The notes beneath the pieces were generated by a model. That model did no database searches. It was given only the letters and a program-made list of their open reading frames with translations, and was not told the DNA's origin. A stretch of 13,398 nucleotides of DNA from JACRPI01 sp041671005. GTDB lineage: Archaea; Nanobdellota; Nanobdellia; Woesearchaeales; DSVV01. Of this stretch, positions 6,984 to 12,632 are shown in pieces; positions within the stretch are counted from its first letter, which is position 1, and each line of letters starts with the position of its first letter. The position numbers and the translations under genes were made by a program. The stretch spans positions 1-13,398 of the forward strand of contig JBAZCJ010000029.1 in NCBI GenBank assembly GCA_041671005.1. The letters run 5' to 3'.

Positions 6984-7430
6984 TTAAAGCATTGACTTGA
7001 GATAGTCAAAATAAGTTTTCATAGATTTATAAAACTCTGTGACTTTATCAATATGGACGTGATATTCTCCTTCGTCAAGTTGTGCAATAAGAGTAACATG
7101 TCTTCTATATTCGTTAATACTACTATACTCTGCTTTGCTGAGGGTTTTCAAAAGAATGTAAAAATCCAAAAATGCAGTAACGGTTTTGTCATCTAAATAA
7201 AGACGTTTAAGTTCCTTGCATTTCATTAAAGGATGTAAAGGAAGAGTTTTAATTTTTCCAGATTGTTTTGCATGTTCTCCAAGAGCATTCATCATACAAT
7301 CAGATGTTGTAATCATTCGGTCAATAACGCTTTTAAGAACATCAGTTGTCCGAGTGTATTTTAAACTAACATAAATAAGATGATCAACACGTTTCAGTTC
7401 CTCAAATGCTTCTTCCAGCTTTTCTCTCAT
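6984..7430 (-). CDS. Unknown all-helical cytosolic protein upstream of the MinD-like gene
   Basis: This 148-residue protein is predicted almost entirely alpha-helical. It has an N-terminal charged helix (REKLEEAFEELKRVDHLIYV), a block KYTRTTDVLKSVIDRMI, and a C-terminal EFYKSMKTYFDYLKSML. There is no signal peptide or membrane segment. Two Cys residues (in TTSDCMM and MKCKELK) are too far from other metal-type residues to suggest a clear site. I do not recognise a named family; the overall look recalls HEPN-like helical bundles, but the usual R-x4-6-H motif is not seen. It precedes the MinD-like gene by 15 bp in one operon, which suggests a MinD partner or regulator (inference). Confidence 0.72.
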   Translation of the reverse strand: MREKLEEAFEELKRVDHLIYVSLKYTRTTDVLKSVIDRMITTSDCMMNALGEHAKQSGKIKTLPLHPLMKCKELKRLYLDDKTVTAFLDFYILLKTLSKAEYSSINEYRRHVTLIAQLDEGEYHVHIDKVTEFYKSMKTYFDYLKSML

Positions 7431-7622
7431 ATTTCAACACTGCTTAGATAATTATAATGATTATATAATCTTACTTATAAGGTTTTTGTGAATTTTAAAT
7501 AATTTTCCTAAAATTTTATCACTTCCTTATGACGCACATACTTTTTCAAAGAAAATATATTTCGTAAAGTTTAAATAGTATAGTTATTAGAAAATGATAT
7601 CAACTTATAAAGAGGGATAAAA
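7431..7622. promoter_or_regulatory. Divergent promoter region between the MinD operon and the small basic-protein operon
   Basis: This 192 bp gap is the largest gene-free stretch in the window and contains no ORF or RNA gene I can support. Toward the MinD operon there are overlapping AT boxes: attataat at 7451-7458 (about 25 nt from the ATG), the perfect 12-bp palindrome gattatataatc at 7459-7470, and cttataag at 7474-7481. Toward the small ORFs the best TATA is TTTAAATAG at 7570-7578, which would start transcription near 7600. That leaves a short leader with GAGGG at 7612-7616, 6 nt before the ATG at 7623. Confidence 0.5.
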
Positions 7623-7775
7623 ATGGGAGCTAAAATAGGCGGATTTAAAAATGGAAATGAAAATAGTTTTAAAGCAAGAGAAGCTCATGGAGATAATCCT
7701 GGTAAAGGCAAAAAAAAGGCATCAGAAAGCCAAGGATTTGGCGGAATTGTAAGAAAAAACAGTAAAAGAGGATGA
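7623..7775 (+). CDS. Small basic glycine/lysine-rich protein 1 (50 residues)
   Basis: A frame from ATG 7623 to TGA 7773-7775 is preceded by a well-placed Shine-Dalgarno (GAGGG at 7612-7616). The product has 11 Gly, 9 Lys and 3 Arg against 4 acidic residues, and no Cys or Trp. The N-terminal part (MGAKIGGFKNGNENSFKARE) and a central PGKGKKKA are followed by GFGGIVRKNSKRG. It is probably disordered or nucleic-acid-binding. I compared it mentally with the KGG stress-protein repeat and it does not match. It heads a cassette of three tiny genes with 4 bp separating it from the next. It is shorter than usual gene-calling thresholds, but the SD sites, tight spacing and related composition of all three argue for real genes. 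Confidence 0.6.
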   Translation: MGAKIGGFKNGNENSFKAREAHGDNPGKGKKKASESQGFGGIVRKNSKRG

Positions 7776-7779
7776 AAAA

Positions 7780-7908
7780 ATGGCAATTAAAGGAAAAGTA
7801 GATTCTAGATTAGGAAAATCAGAAAAAATGAGCAACACAAATACTAAACAATCTATCAGTGTATCAGGAATTGGAGCAGTAACAGGCAGAGGAAAACAAA
7901 AAAAATGA
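7780..7908 (+). CDS. Small basic protein 2 (42 residues), paralogue of protein 3
   Basis: ATG 7780 to TGA 7906-7908 encodes a protein with net charge about +8 and no Cys, Trp or aromatic residues. An SD-like GAGGA at 7768-7772 overlaps the end of the previous ORF. The second half contains TNT (20-22), SISVSGIGAV and TGRG (35-38), which align with TNT, IFVEGLAFK and TGRG of the next protein, so the two appear to be diverged duplicates. The stop codon overlaps the next start (ATGA), a classical coupling arrangement. Function unknown; an RNA- or DNA-binding role is only suggested by the charge and RG content. Confidence 0.55.
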   Translation: MAIKGKVDSRLGKSEKMSNTNTKQSISVSGIGAVTGRGKQKK

Positions 7909-8063
7909 GCATTAAAAAAAGTCTCAGCAAAACAAATACTGGTGCTGAATCAGGACACATTTTTGTAGAAGGACTTGCATTTAAAACAGGCAGAGGAGTA
8001 AGTAGAGGAACTGCTAATGTTAAAATGAGTCTTAAAGACAAAAAAAAGGAAGGATATTCATAA
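7905..8063 (+). CDS. Small basic protein 3 (52 residues), paralogue of protein 2
   Basis: ATG 7905 lies within the previous stop codon and the frame ends at TAA 8061-8063. The sequence has KTNTGAESGHIFVEGLAFKTGRG (positions 9-31, key residues TNT, G17, V21, G23, TGRG), followed by VSRGTANVK and a lysine-rich end KDKKKEGYS. Net charge is about +7; there is no Cys or Trp. A 13-nt exact repeat codes the shared TGRG region in this gene and the one before. The alternating V/I/F pattern before TGRG might form a short beta hairpin. The next gene has its own TATA box 13 bp beyond this stop, so this is probably the last gene of the cassette. I know no family for it. Confidence 0.55.
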   Translation: MSIKKSLSKTNTGAESGHIFVEGLAFKTGRGVSRGTANVKMSLKDKKKEGYS

Positions 8064-8075
8064 TTTTCCCAACAA

Positions 8076-8083
8076 TTTAAAAA
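8076..8083 (+). promoter_or_regulatory. Box A (TATA) of the THUMP methyltransferase gene, followed by a pyrimidine tract
   Basis: TTTAAAAA is centred 26 nt upstream of ATG 8106, implying a leaderless mRNA. Between them is a pyrimidine-rich tract (8085-8103, with a run of six T) that could also serve as a U-tract terminator for the small-protein operon ending at 8063. Confidence 0.5.
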
Positions 8084-8105
8084 CCTCCTTCTTTTTTCTT
8101 TATCT

Positions 8106-9221
8106 ATGACAAAAGTATTAGGAATAACGTTCAAAGGATTTGAAGATATTGCTGTACTAGAAATTAAAGAACTAATTAAAAAAAAAGCAACTGCAGAAAA
8201 AGGATATATTTTATTCTCAGCAACAAATGAACAATGTGCAAGTGTATGTTATAAAACACAATCTCTTCGAAAAATAGTGCAATTATTTGGAGAATTTTCC
8301 TTTAAAAACTTTGAAGACTTCAAAAAACAATGTACGGCATTAAAAGTAGACTTATCAATATTAACAAAAAAAACATTTAAAGTAGATTGTGATAGAGAAG
8401 GAAATCACAATTTTACAAGCCAAGAAGCTGCTGCAGTCATAGGAGAAATTTTTCTAAATCAACAACCAAAAACAAAAGTTGACCTTTCAGATTCTGATAT
8501 AATTGTTGCCTGCATCATAAAAGAAAACTTATGTTATGTAGGAATAGATTATGCTGGATTTGATTTAAGCAAAAGAGAATATAAAATCTATGCACAAGCA
8601 CATATGCTTAATGCAGGATTTGCATATTGTGCACTACGATATGCAGGATATTCTGGCAAAGAAATACTTGTTGATCCATTATGTGGCGTTGGCATCATTC
8701 CTCTTGAAGCAGCACTATTTACTACACACATTTCTCCAAGGTTTCATCAAAAAAATGAATTTAAATTTCATAATATTTTAAAAATAGATTTATCTAAATA
8801 TGATAAACCAATAGACGAAAAATTACATATTACAGGATATGATGCAAACCTTCGCAATGTAGAAGCTGCGAAAAGACAATCCAAATTAGCAGGAGTTAAA
8901 TCAATTAATTTTGCCCGAGCTGATGTAGAATGGATAGATACAAAAGCAGAAGAAAAATCTGTTGATCTTGTTATTGCGCAAGCCCCTGTTGAAGGCCGTG
9001 CAATTCCAGAAAAAGATGTTGAAAAAATGTATAAGGAATTATTTTATCAATTAGAATTTGTCATGAAAGACAAAGGTAAAATGGTTTTTATATGTCAAAA
9101 AACAGCTGTACTAAAAAAAGCATTAGAATATTTTACACTTGTTGAAGAACACACTGCATGGCAAGGCGAACAAGAGTATACTTTAATTACAGTAAAGAAA
9201 AAAATACCAACATCCAAATAA
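8106..9221 (+). CDS. THUMP-domain RNA methyltransferase (RlmL/Trm14-like, COG0116) with altered catalytic loop
   Basis: This 371-residue protein has an N-terminal ferredoxin-like plus THUMP RNA-binding region (about 1-155), ending in the family-typical REYKIYAQAHMLNAG. A Rossmann methyltransferase domain follows, with SAM motif I VDPLCGVGIIPLEAA (189-203; family form DPmCGSGTi.iEAA), motif II ITGYDAN (242-248) and ARADVEW (270-276). Close relatives make N2-methylguanosine in tRNA or rRNA and have N/D-P/L-P-Y/F at motif IV. Here the equivalent is DLVIAQAPVEGR (287-298), lacking the Asn/Asp and aromatic residue that position the base amine. Either the target differs or the protein has lost catalysis and acts in binding. 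The start is fixed by a TATA box at the leaderless distance. Confidence 0.82.
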   Translation: MTKVLGITFKGFEDIAVLEIKELIKKKATAEKGYILFSATNEQCASVCYKTQSLRKIVQLFGEFSFKNFEDFKKQCTALKVDLSILTKKTFKVDCDREGNHNFTSQEAAAVIGEIFLNQQPKTKVDLSDSDIIVACIIKENLCYVGIDYAGFDLSKREYKIYAQAHMLNAGFAYCALRYAGYSGKEILVDPLCGVGIIPLEAALFTTHISPRFHQKNEFKFHNILKIDLSKYDKPIDEKLHITGYDANLRNVEAAKRQSKLAGVKSINFARADVEWIDTKAEEKSVDLVIAQAPVEGRAIPEKDVEKMYKELFYQLEFVMKDKGKMVFICQKTAVLKKALEYFTLVEEHTAWQGEQEYTLITVKKKIPTSK

Positions 9222-9247
9222 GCAACAGCACCAAATAAAAAGTAAAG

Positions 9248-9255
9248 CTTATATA
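9248..9255 (+). promoter_or_regulatory. Box A (TATA) of the 2-TM coiled-coil gene
   Basis: CTTATATA, preceded by the purine-rich aaaagtaaag, is centred 26 nt upstream of ATG 9278. It is a near-consensus archaeal BRE/TATA element and indicates a leaderless mRNA. Confidence 0.6.
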
Positions 9256-9277
9256 CCTCTTTCTCTAAAAAATATAC

Positions 9278-9604
9278 ATGGGAATCAAATATGAAGAAAA
9301 AAAGCAATTAATAACTCGAACACCAACCCTTTTTGAAATTGGATTGTTTTTAGCAGGAATAGCAGTCACCGCAGTTGGCTTTTATGCAATTCATAAACAG
9401 TATCTTCTTGACGGTTATTTATCATGGGATTTACTTCAAGGAATTTTTCTCTGGTTAATTGTATTAGTCCTATTAATACTTGCAGCAATTGTTGAAAATG
9501 TCAAAGAAGAACTTGCAGTAATAATTAAAGAACTTCTTAATGAAATAAAACTCATGCGCAATGAAACCACTTTATTAAAAGAATGTATTAAAAGAAAACG
9601 TTAA
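9278..9604 (+). CDS. Two-TM membrane protein with C-terminal coiled coil, unknown function
   Basis: This 108-residue protein begins with a short charged N terminus (MGIKYEEKKQLITR) and a first hydrophobic segment at about 19-38 (FEIGLFLAGIAVTAVGFYAI). A short loop with Tyr, Leu and Asp residues follows, then a second segment at about 51-71 (LLQGIFLWLIVLVLLILAAI). The remaining 37 residues are a charged heptad-like helix (NVKEELAVIIKELLNEIK and onward), predicted cytoplasmic and oligomerising. I recognise no named family. It has its own TATA promoter and sits just upstream of the RNase P RNA gene, with box A of that gene starting 15 bp after the stop codon; a functional link is not implied. 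Confidence 0.72.
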   Translation: MGIKYEEKKQLITRTPTLFEIGLFLAGIAVTAVGFYAIHKQYLLDGYLSWDLLQGIFLWLIVLVLLILAAIVENVKEELAVIIKELLNEIKLMRNETTLLKECIKRKR

Positions 9605-9618
9605 ATTTCTCCCCAAAA

Positions 9619-9626
9619 TTTAAAAA
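9619..9626 (+). promoter_or_regulatory. Box A (TATA) of the RNase P RNA gene
   Basis: TTTAAAAA is centred about 27 nt upstream of the first base of helix P1 at 9650. This is exactly the spacing expected between box A and the transcription start, so mature and primary 5' ends may coincide. Confidence 0.6.
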
Positions 9627-9649
9627 CAACTCTATTATTTTATCTCTTT

Positions 9650-9966
9650 GGTAGGGTGTACGGTGACTACCGGAAACATGCTCTTCAATGGGCTGTTGCT
9701 GAGGAAAGTCCGTCCATCACTAAAAGGCAACCTTCGGGATCCAGAAACGGATGGCAACCATACAGAAACGAACTCCTGCATGGTTATGGAATGATGCATG
9801 CGACGTTTTTGGCAACAGAAACAAGCGAGCTGCTGACGTCCTGTGCAGTGAAGATGAAACGATGAGCCCTTGCTGATGCAAGCCATTTCGGCGCTTAGTT
9901 GAATGCACCACTGCTTGTTCATGCTCTGCGTGAAAGCATACAGAAGACGGCTTATGGCACCCTACC
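9650..9966 (+). ncRNA. rnpB: RNase P RNA (archaeal)
   Basis: This is the catalytic RNA that removes 5' leaders from pre-tRNAs. The termini pair perfectly as P1: GGTAGGGTG (9650-9658) with CACCCTACC (9958-9966). The universal CR-I GAGGAAAGTCC lies at 9701-9711 and the CR-V segment AGAAGACGGCTTAT at 9942-9955. Helix P4 forms between AAG(T)CCGTC (9706-9714) and GACGGCTT (9946-9953), with the universally conserved bulged U at 9709. ACAGAAA-type conserved segments occur internally (around 9761-9767). Length, about 317 nt, is normal for archaea. The region is clearly more G+C-rich than surrounding genes, as expected for a structured RNA. Protein frames crossing it on either strand are incidental. 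Confidence 0.95.
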
Positions 9967-9976
9967 TTCTTTTTTC
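9967..9976 (+). terminator. T-rich transcription stop after RNase P RNA
   Basis: Immediately after helix P1 the sequence is ttcttttttc, with six T residues at 9970-9975. Archaeal polymerase terminates at such U tracts. It also lies just before the Sec61-beta TATA box, separating the two transcription units. Confidence 0.5.
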
Positions 9977-9983
9977 AATAAAA

Positions 9984-9992
9984 TTTATATAT
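9984..9992 (+). promoter_or_regulatory. Box A (TATA) of the Sec61-beta/NAC operon
   Basis: TTTATATAT is centred 26 nt upstream of ATG 10014. It is a strong archaeal TATA element and supports ATG 10014 as the true, leaderless start instead of an upstream in-frame ATG at 9903 inside RNase P RNA. Confidence 0.65.
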
Positions 9993-10013
9993 CCCCGTTC
10001 TCGCCAATCCATC

Positions 10014-10187
10014 ATGGCACAAGAAAGAATACATATGCCGTCAGGAACAGGCGGATTAGTCAGATATTTTGATGAGTATAGAAGCAAAATCAGCATCCAG
10101 CCAACACATGTTGTTGTTATGATTATTCTTATGATTCTTATCGTTATTCTTCTTCATATATTCGGGATCACATTATTAGGGTTTTAG
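10014..10187 (+). CDS. Preprotein translocase subunit Sec61-beta (archaeal SecG)
   Basis: This 57-residue tail-anchored subunit of the SecYEG/Sec61 protein-conducting channel has the archaeal Sec61-beta signature MPSGTGGLVRYFDEY (8-22), a short linker KISIQP (25-30) and one C-terminal transmembrane helix (about 32-56). Length is typical. The frame stays open upstream into the RNase P RNA gene, but the start is chosen at 10014 because conserved sequence begins there and a TATA box sits 26 nt upstream. The gene is followed directly by NAC, whose Shine-Dalgarno overlaps this stop codon. Pairing a translocon subunit with a ribosome-associated nascent-chain factor fits a co-translational targeting theme. 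Confidence 0.93.
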   Translation: MAQERIHMPSGTGGLVRYFDEYRSKISIQPTHVVVMIILMILIVILLHIFGITLLGF

Positions 10188-10196
10188 GTGAATTCT

Positions 10197-10547
10197 ATGT
10201 TACCAGGAATGGGCGGCATTGACCCACGAATGATGAAACAAGCAATGAAACGCATGGGTGTTGAAGAAAAAGAAATCCCAAATGTACAAGAAGTGATTAT
10301 TCGATTAACAGATAAAGATATAATTATTTCTCAAGCACAAGTCAGTAAAGTTACAATGATGGGAAATGTCAGCTGGCAAGTGCAAGGCACTGCTACAGAA
10401 TACTCTAAAAATACAAAACCAGACATTTCTCAAGAAGATATTCAAACAGTTATGGATCAAACAAACGTTGATGAAGAAATTGCAAAACAAGCAATAGAAA
10501 AAAATAATGGAGATTTAGCTGCTGCAATTTTAGAATTAACAAAATAA
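10197..10547 (+). CDS. nac: Nascent polypeptide-associated complex protein (archaeal NAC)
   Basis: This 116-residue ribosome-associated chaperone binds nascent chains and, in archaea, works as a homodimer. It starts with the typical MLPGMGGIDPRMMKQAMKRMG, continues with the NAC beta-barrel core (about 20-75; EVIIRLTDKDIIIS, VTMMGNVSWQVQG) and ends in a UBA domain (about 78-116; ISQEDIQTVM, NNGDLAAAILEL). I place the start at ATG 10197 because GGTGA (10187-10191) immediately upstream is a good archaeal Shine-Dalgarno with about 5 nt spacing, and the archaeal NAC N terminus begins at this Met. The GTG at 10188, which would add three residues, is better read as part of that SD. It is co-transcribed with Sec61-beta. 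Confidence 0.94.
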   Translation: MLPGMGGIDPRMMKQAMKRMGVEEKEIPNVQEVIIRLTDKDIIISQAQVSKVTMMGNVSWQVQGTATEYSKNTKPDISQEDIQTVMDQTNVDEEIAKQAIEKNNGDLAAAILELTK

Positions 10548-10562
10548 AAAAATAAATAAAAT

Positions 10563-10853
10563 TTATTCTTCAGTTGTTTCTACAGATGGTTGCCCATCAG
10601 GATTAAAATTTGGAACAGCTGCTTTACTAACAATCATAATGTCACCCATACTTTTAACAAGTTGATGCGGCACTATAACGCCTTTTGCATTGCCAAGAAT
10701 TTTGTTCAAGAATGAATTTTTAGTACTGCGTATTCTCCAGCCAAATATTTTATTATTTGTTAGAATAGATTCTTCAACATCCCCAAAATATTCTCCTGTG
10801 TCTGTAAATACTTTCATTTCGTATGTGTCTGTAATTTTCTTCATTTTTAACAT
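10563..10853 (-). CDS. PRC-barrel domain protein
   Basis: This 96-residue cytosolic protein is mostly one PRC-barrel. A beta-rich module runs over roughly 10-75 (YEMKVFTDTGEYFGDVEE, FGWRIRST, GVIVPHQLVKSMGDIMIV), and the tail is Pro/Glu-rich and probably disordered. Free-standing PRC-barrels occur widely in archaea; some (the CdpB proteins) join the division ring through SepF, others are RNA-processing-related, and this one cannot be assigned. Its start has the best Shine-Dalgarno of the window (AAAGGAGGG, about 8 nt upstream). With TATA boxes near 10933-10949, the mRNA would have a leader of roughly 55-65 nt that includes a small dyad. It converges on NAC with 15 bp between stops. Confidence 0.8.
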   Translation of the reverse strand: MLKMKKITDTYEMKVFTDTGEYFGDVEESILTNNKIFGWRIRSTKNSFLNKILGNAKGVIVPHQLVKSMGDIMIVSKAAVPNFNPDGQPSVETTEE

Positions 10854-10894
10854 AAGGGCTCCCTCCTTTTGTACTCATCTAATGACAAAAAATA

Positions 10895-10907
10895 GTGATT
10901 TCATCAC
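10895..10907. promoter_or_regulatory. Perfect dyad GTGAT-TTC-ATCAC in the PRC-barrel leader/intergenic region
   Basis: Five-base arms (GTGAT and ATCAC) flank a 3-nt spacer. On the plus strand six T residues follow, and on the minus strand the dyad is followed by TATTTTTT. It lies between the shared TATA boxes and the PRC-barrel SD, so it could be an operator for a dimeric regulator, a leader hairpin, or a small terminator. Sequence is seen; role is inferred. Confidence 0.35.
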
Positions 10908-10932
10908 CTTTTTTCAATAGTAAAACTACAAC

Positions 10933-10949
10933 ATATATAAGTATATAAA
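10933..10949. promoter_or_regulatory. Shared divergent TATA elements (PRC-barrel / TraB-like)
   Basis: Two adjacent AT boxes, ATATATAA (10933-10940) and TATATAAA (10942-10949), can each be read as box A on either strand. The first is about 27 nt upstream of the TraB-like ATG at 10964 (leaderless). Read leftward, they give the PRC-barrel gene a leadered transcript. Confidence 0.5.
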
Positions 10950-10963
10950 GTTTTTTACTTTGT

Positions 10964-11689
10964 ATGAAAACACGATATGTACAAATAAATCAAATAATTC
11001 TTGTGGGTACATCCCATATTGCAGAAGAAAGCATTAAAAATGTTGCTGCAGTGATAGAACAATTCCAACCATGTATTGTGGGGATTGAACTTGACAAAGG
11101 ACGATTTTATTCGTTAATAAATGAAAAAGAACAAACATCATCGTTTTCATGGCAGCATATTAAAACATTTGGTGTAAAGGGGTATATCTTTGCAATCATT
11201 GCATCTACAATAAGTAAAAAACTTGCAAAAATAGTTGGCACTAAACCAGGAGATGACATGCTCAGTGCAATTAAAACTGCAAGAAAAAATCATTTAACTA
11301 TTGCATTATTAGACCAACCAATTAATATAACACTTAAACGATTTTCACAAACATTGACATGGAAAGAAAAATGGAATTTTTTTGTAGATATTTTTTCAGG
11401 ACTATTCTTTCCTCAATCACAAATAAAAAAATATGGGCTTACAGATTTTGACTTAAAAAAAGTTCCACCAGAAAAAGTGATTATCACAATGTTAGAATTT
11501 GTCAAGCACCGTTACCCTAACATCTACAAAATACTAATAGAAGAAAGAAATATTTATATGACAAAAAAGATCAAACAATTTCAACAAAAATATCCTGATA
11601 AAATTATTGTGGCAGTTATTGGTGCAGGACATATTGAAGGAATATCTATATTATTAAAACAAGAAATTAAAAAAACAAATTTACAATAA
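10964..11689 (+). CDS. TraB/PrgY family protein
   Basis: This 241-residue protein has the TraB-type motifs: ILVGTSHIAEESIKNV (12-27) near the N terminus, VGIELDKGRF (39-48), a middle helical region with a DMLSAIKTARKN segment, LLDQPINITLKR, the ERNIYM box (near residue 195) and the closing VIGAGHIEGI (218-227). The paired GTSH and GAGH motifs with acidic residues resemble the metalloprotease-like TIKI/TraB superfamily, whose archaeal members have no established substrate. It is shorter than membrane-anchored bacterial PrgY proteins because the C-terminal TM region is absent. The start is leaderless behind a strong TATA. The 3' end overlaps by 9 bp the convergent transglutaminase-like gene. 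Confidence 0.82.
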   Translation: MKTRYVQINQIILVGTSHIAEESIKNVAAVIEQFQPCIVGIELDKGRFYSLINEKEQTSSFSWQHIKTFGVKGYIFAIIASTISKKLAKIVGTKPGDDMLSAIKTARKNHLTIALLDQPINITLKRFSQTLTWKEKWNFFVDIFSGLFFPQSQIKKYGLTDFDLKKVPPEKVIITMLEFVKHRYPNIYKILIEERNIYMTKKIKQFQQKYPDKIIVAVIGAGHIEGISILLKQEIKKTNLQ

Positions 11690-12580
11690 TCCACCTGCTA
11701 ATAATCTAAATTCGTTATTTGTATTCCAAAATTTTTGTAAATGAATAAAATTTTCATCTGGAGTTTTCATAAGTTGTGCAAGTATGTCTATCTCTTTTAA
11801 CTCAGATCCAGATAAATTTGAAAATTTTTCAAAACTGCCATAAAGATTATGCGGACCATATGAATAAATAATTTCATTATTCATCAAACAATGAAAGTCA
11901 TAAAACAAAGACCAAAAAACAACCATTAAACCCTTATGAGAAGAAGCATTGTAAAATCTATTAGGATCATCTTTTCCATTTCTTATTTGTAACCAAGCAT
12001 TAGCAGGAAAATCAAATGTACCCAAAGGCATATCATATGGATCAAATTTGTCATTCAAACTCCAGCTTCCATCTACATCTATTGTTATCCATCTTTCTTG
12101 TTTGAAATCCCAATATTGATTTAACCAATGGTCAGTACTTACCTTACCCAAAACCCCCATATCAAAATAATCCGCATGTCCTGCCCTTACCCTGCAAGGA
12201 ATTCCTTTTGATTTTAATATAGAAGCTACTAAAATCGAAACAAACCTACAAGTAAGTACCAATTTATCCTTCTCTTTTCTCGTTTTAACAAATCCTCTTT
12301 TATCCCTTCGATATAATTCAGCTAACATTGCTGAAGCTGTAACTAAAATATCATCTTCAGGTTGTCTATACCATGGGACTTGAGTCATATCTCCAAATTT
12401 TTTATCTACATTTGTTCCCGTATTACCATCAGCTAATGTACTCCTATGAATAATATTACCCCTTACAAGATCCCCTATTTTTTTTATATTTAAAGGTAAT
12501 TTTTTAAGAAGTGGTTTATACAAGCCAGGATTTGTATACATTGAAAATTCAGAGTAAAAAGATAATTTGTCTTTATCCAT
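11681..12580 (-). CDS. Transglutaminase-like (papain-fold) protein
   Basis: This 299-residue protein contains a transglutaminase-like core with a complete Cys-His-Asp triad: Cys111 in LVLTCRFVSILVASILKSKG (108-127), followed by the typical GIPCRVRAGHADYF, then His151 in STDHWLNQYW and Asp168 in WITIDVDGSW. Archaeal and bacterial members are peptidases, amidases or acyl-transferases; the substrate is unknown. There is no signal peptide or TM segment, so it is probably cytosolic. The C-terminal 100 residues (from about 195) are not recognised. The start at 12580 fits a TATA at 12604-12612; an alternative box (12594-12601) would point to Met14 instead. It overlaps the TraB-like gene end by 9 bp. 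Confidence 0.75.
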   Translation of the reverse strand: MDKDKLSFYSEFSMYTNPGLYKPLLKKLPLNIKKIGDLVRGNIIHRSTLADGNTGTNVDKKFGDMTQVPWYRQPEDDILVTASAMLAELYRRDKRGFVKTRKEKDKLVLTCRFVSILVASILKSKGIPCRVRAGHADYFDMGVLGKVSTDHWLNQYWDFKQERWITIDVDGSWSLNDKFDPYDMPLGTFDFPANAWLQIRNGKDDPNRFYNASSHKGLMVVFWSLFYDFHCLMNNEIIYSYGPHNLYGSFEKFSNLSGSELKEIDILAQLMKTPDENFIHLQKFWNTNNEFRLLAGGLL

Positions 12581-12603
12581 AATATGGAATACAGATTTAA
12601 ACG

Positions 12604-12612
12604 TTTATTAAT
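12604..12612 (-). promoter_or_regulatory. Probable box A of the transglutaminase-like gene
   Basis: The minus strand reads ATTAATAAA, centred about 28 nt upstream of the ATG at 12580. A second AT box, TTTAAATC at 12594-12601, is too close for this start and would imply initiation inside the gene, so the start is less certain than for the neighbours. Confidence 0.4.
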
Positions 12613-12632
12613 ATTTTCATTACAAAAATAAC

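Noticed and set aside
7623..7775. Similarity of small protein 1 to the KGG stress-protein repeat
   Set aside because: The GG and K residues are present but the RGFASMD..K..EIASKGG order is not.
7856..8134. Minus-strand frame of 92 codons with Leu/Phe-rich hydrophobic ends that looks like a membrane protein
   Set aside because: It is antisense to the lysine-rich small ORFs, and poly-A/Lys codons read backwards give Phe/Leu. It also has no TATA or SD at its start and runs across the THUMP gene promoter.
9635..9922. Protein frames on both strands across 9635-9922
   Set aside because: The segment is RNase P RNA with P1, P4 and CR-I/CR-V in place; the frames have no promoter geometry and atypical codon use.
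9903..10013. N-terminal extension of Sec61-beta from an ATG at 9903
   Set aside because: The extension would be coded by the 3' end of RNase P RNA and its terminator; conserved sequence and the TATA spacing support ATG 10014.
10223..10262. C/D-box-like sequence (aatgatgaaac) suggesting an sRNA
   Set aside because: It lies inside the NAC coding sequence at a conserved protein segment, and no matching D box or terminal stem is seen.
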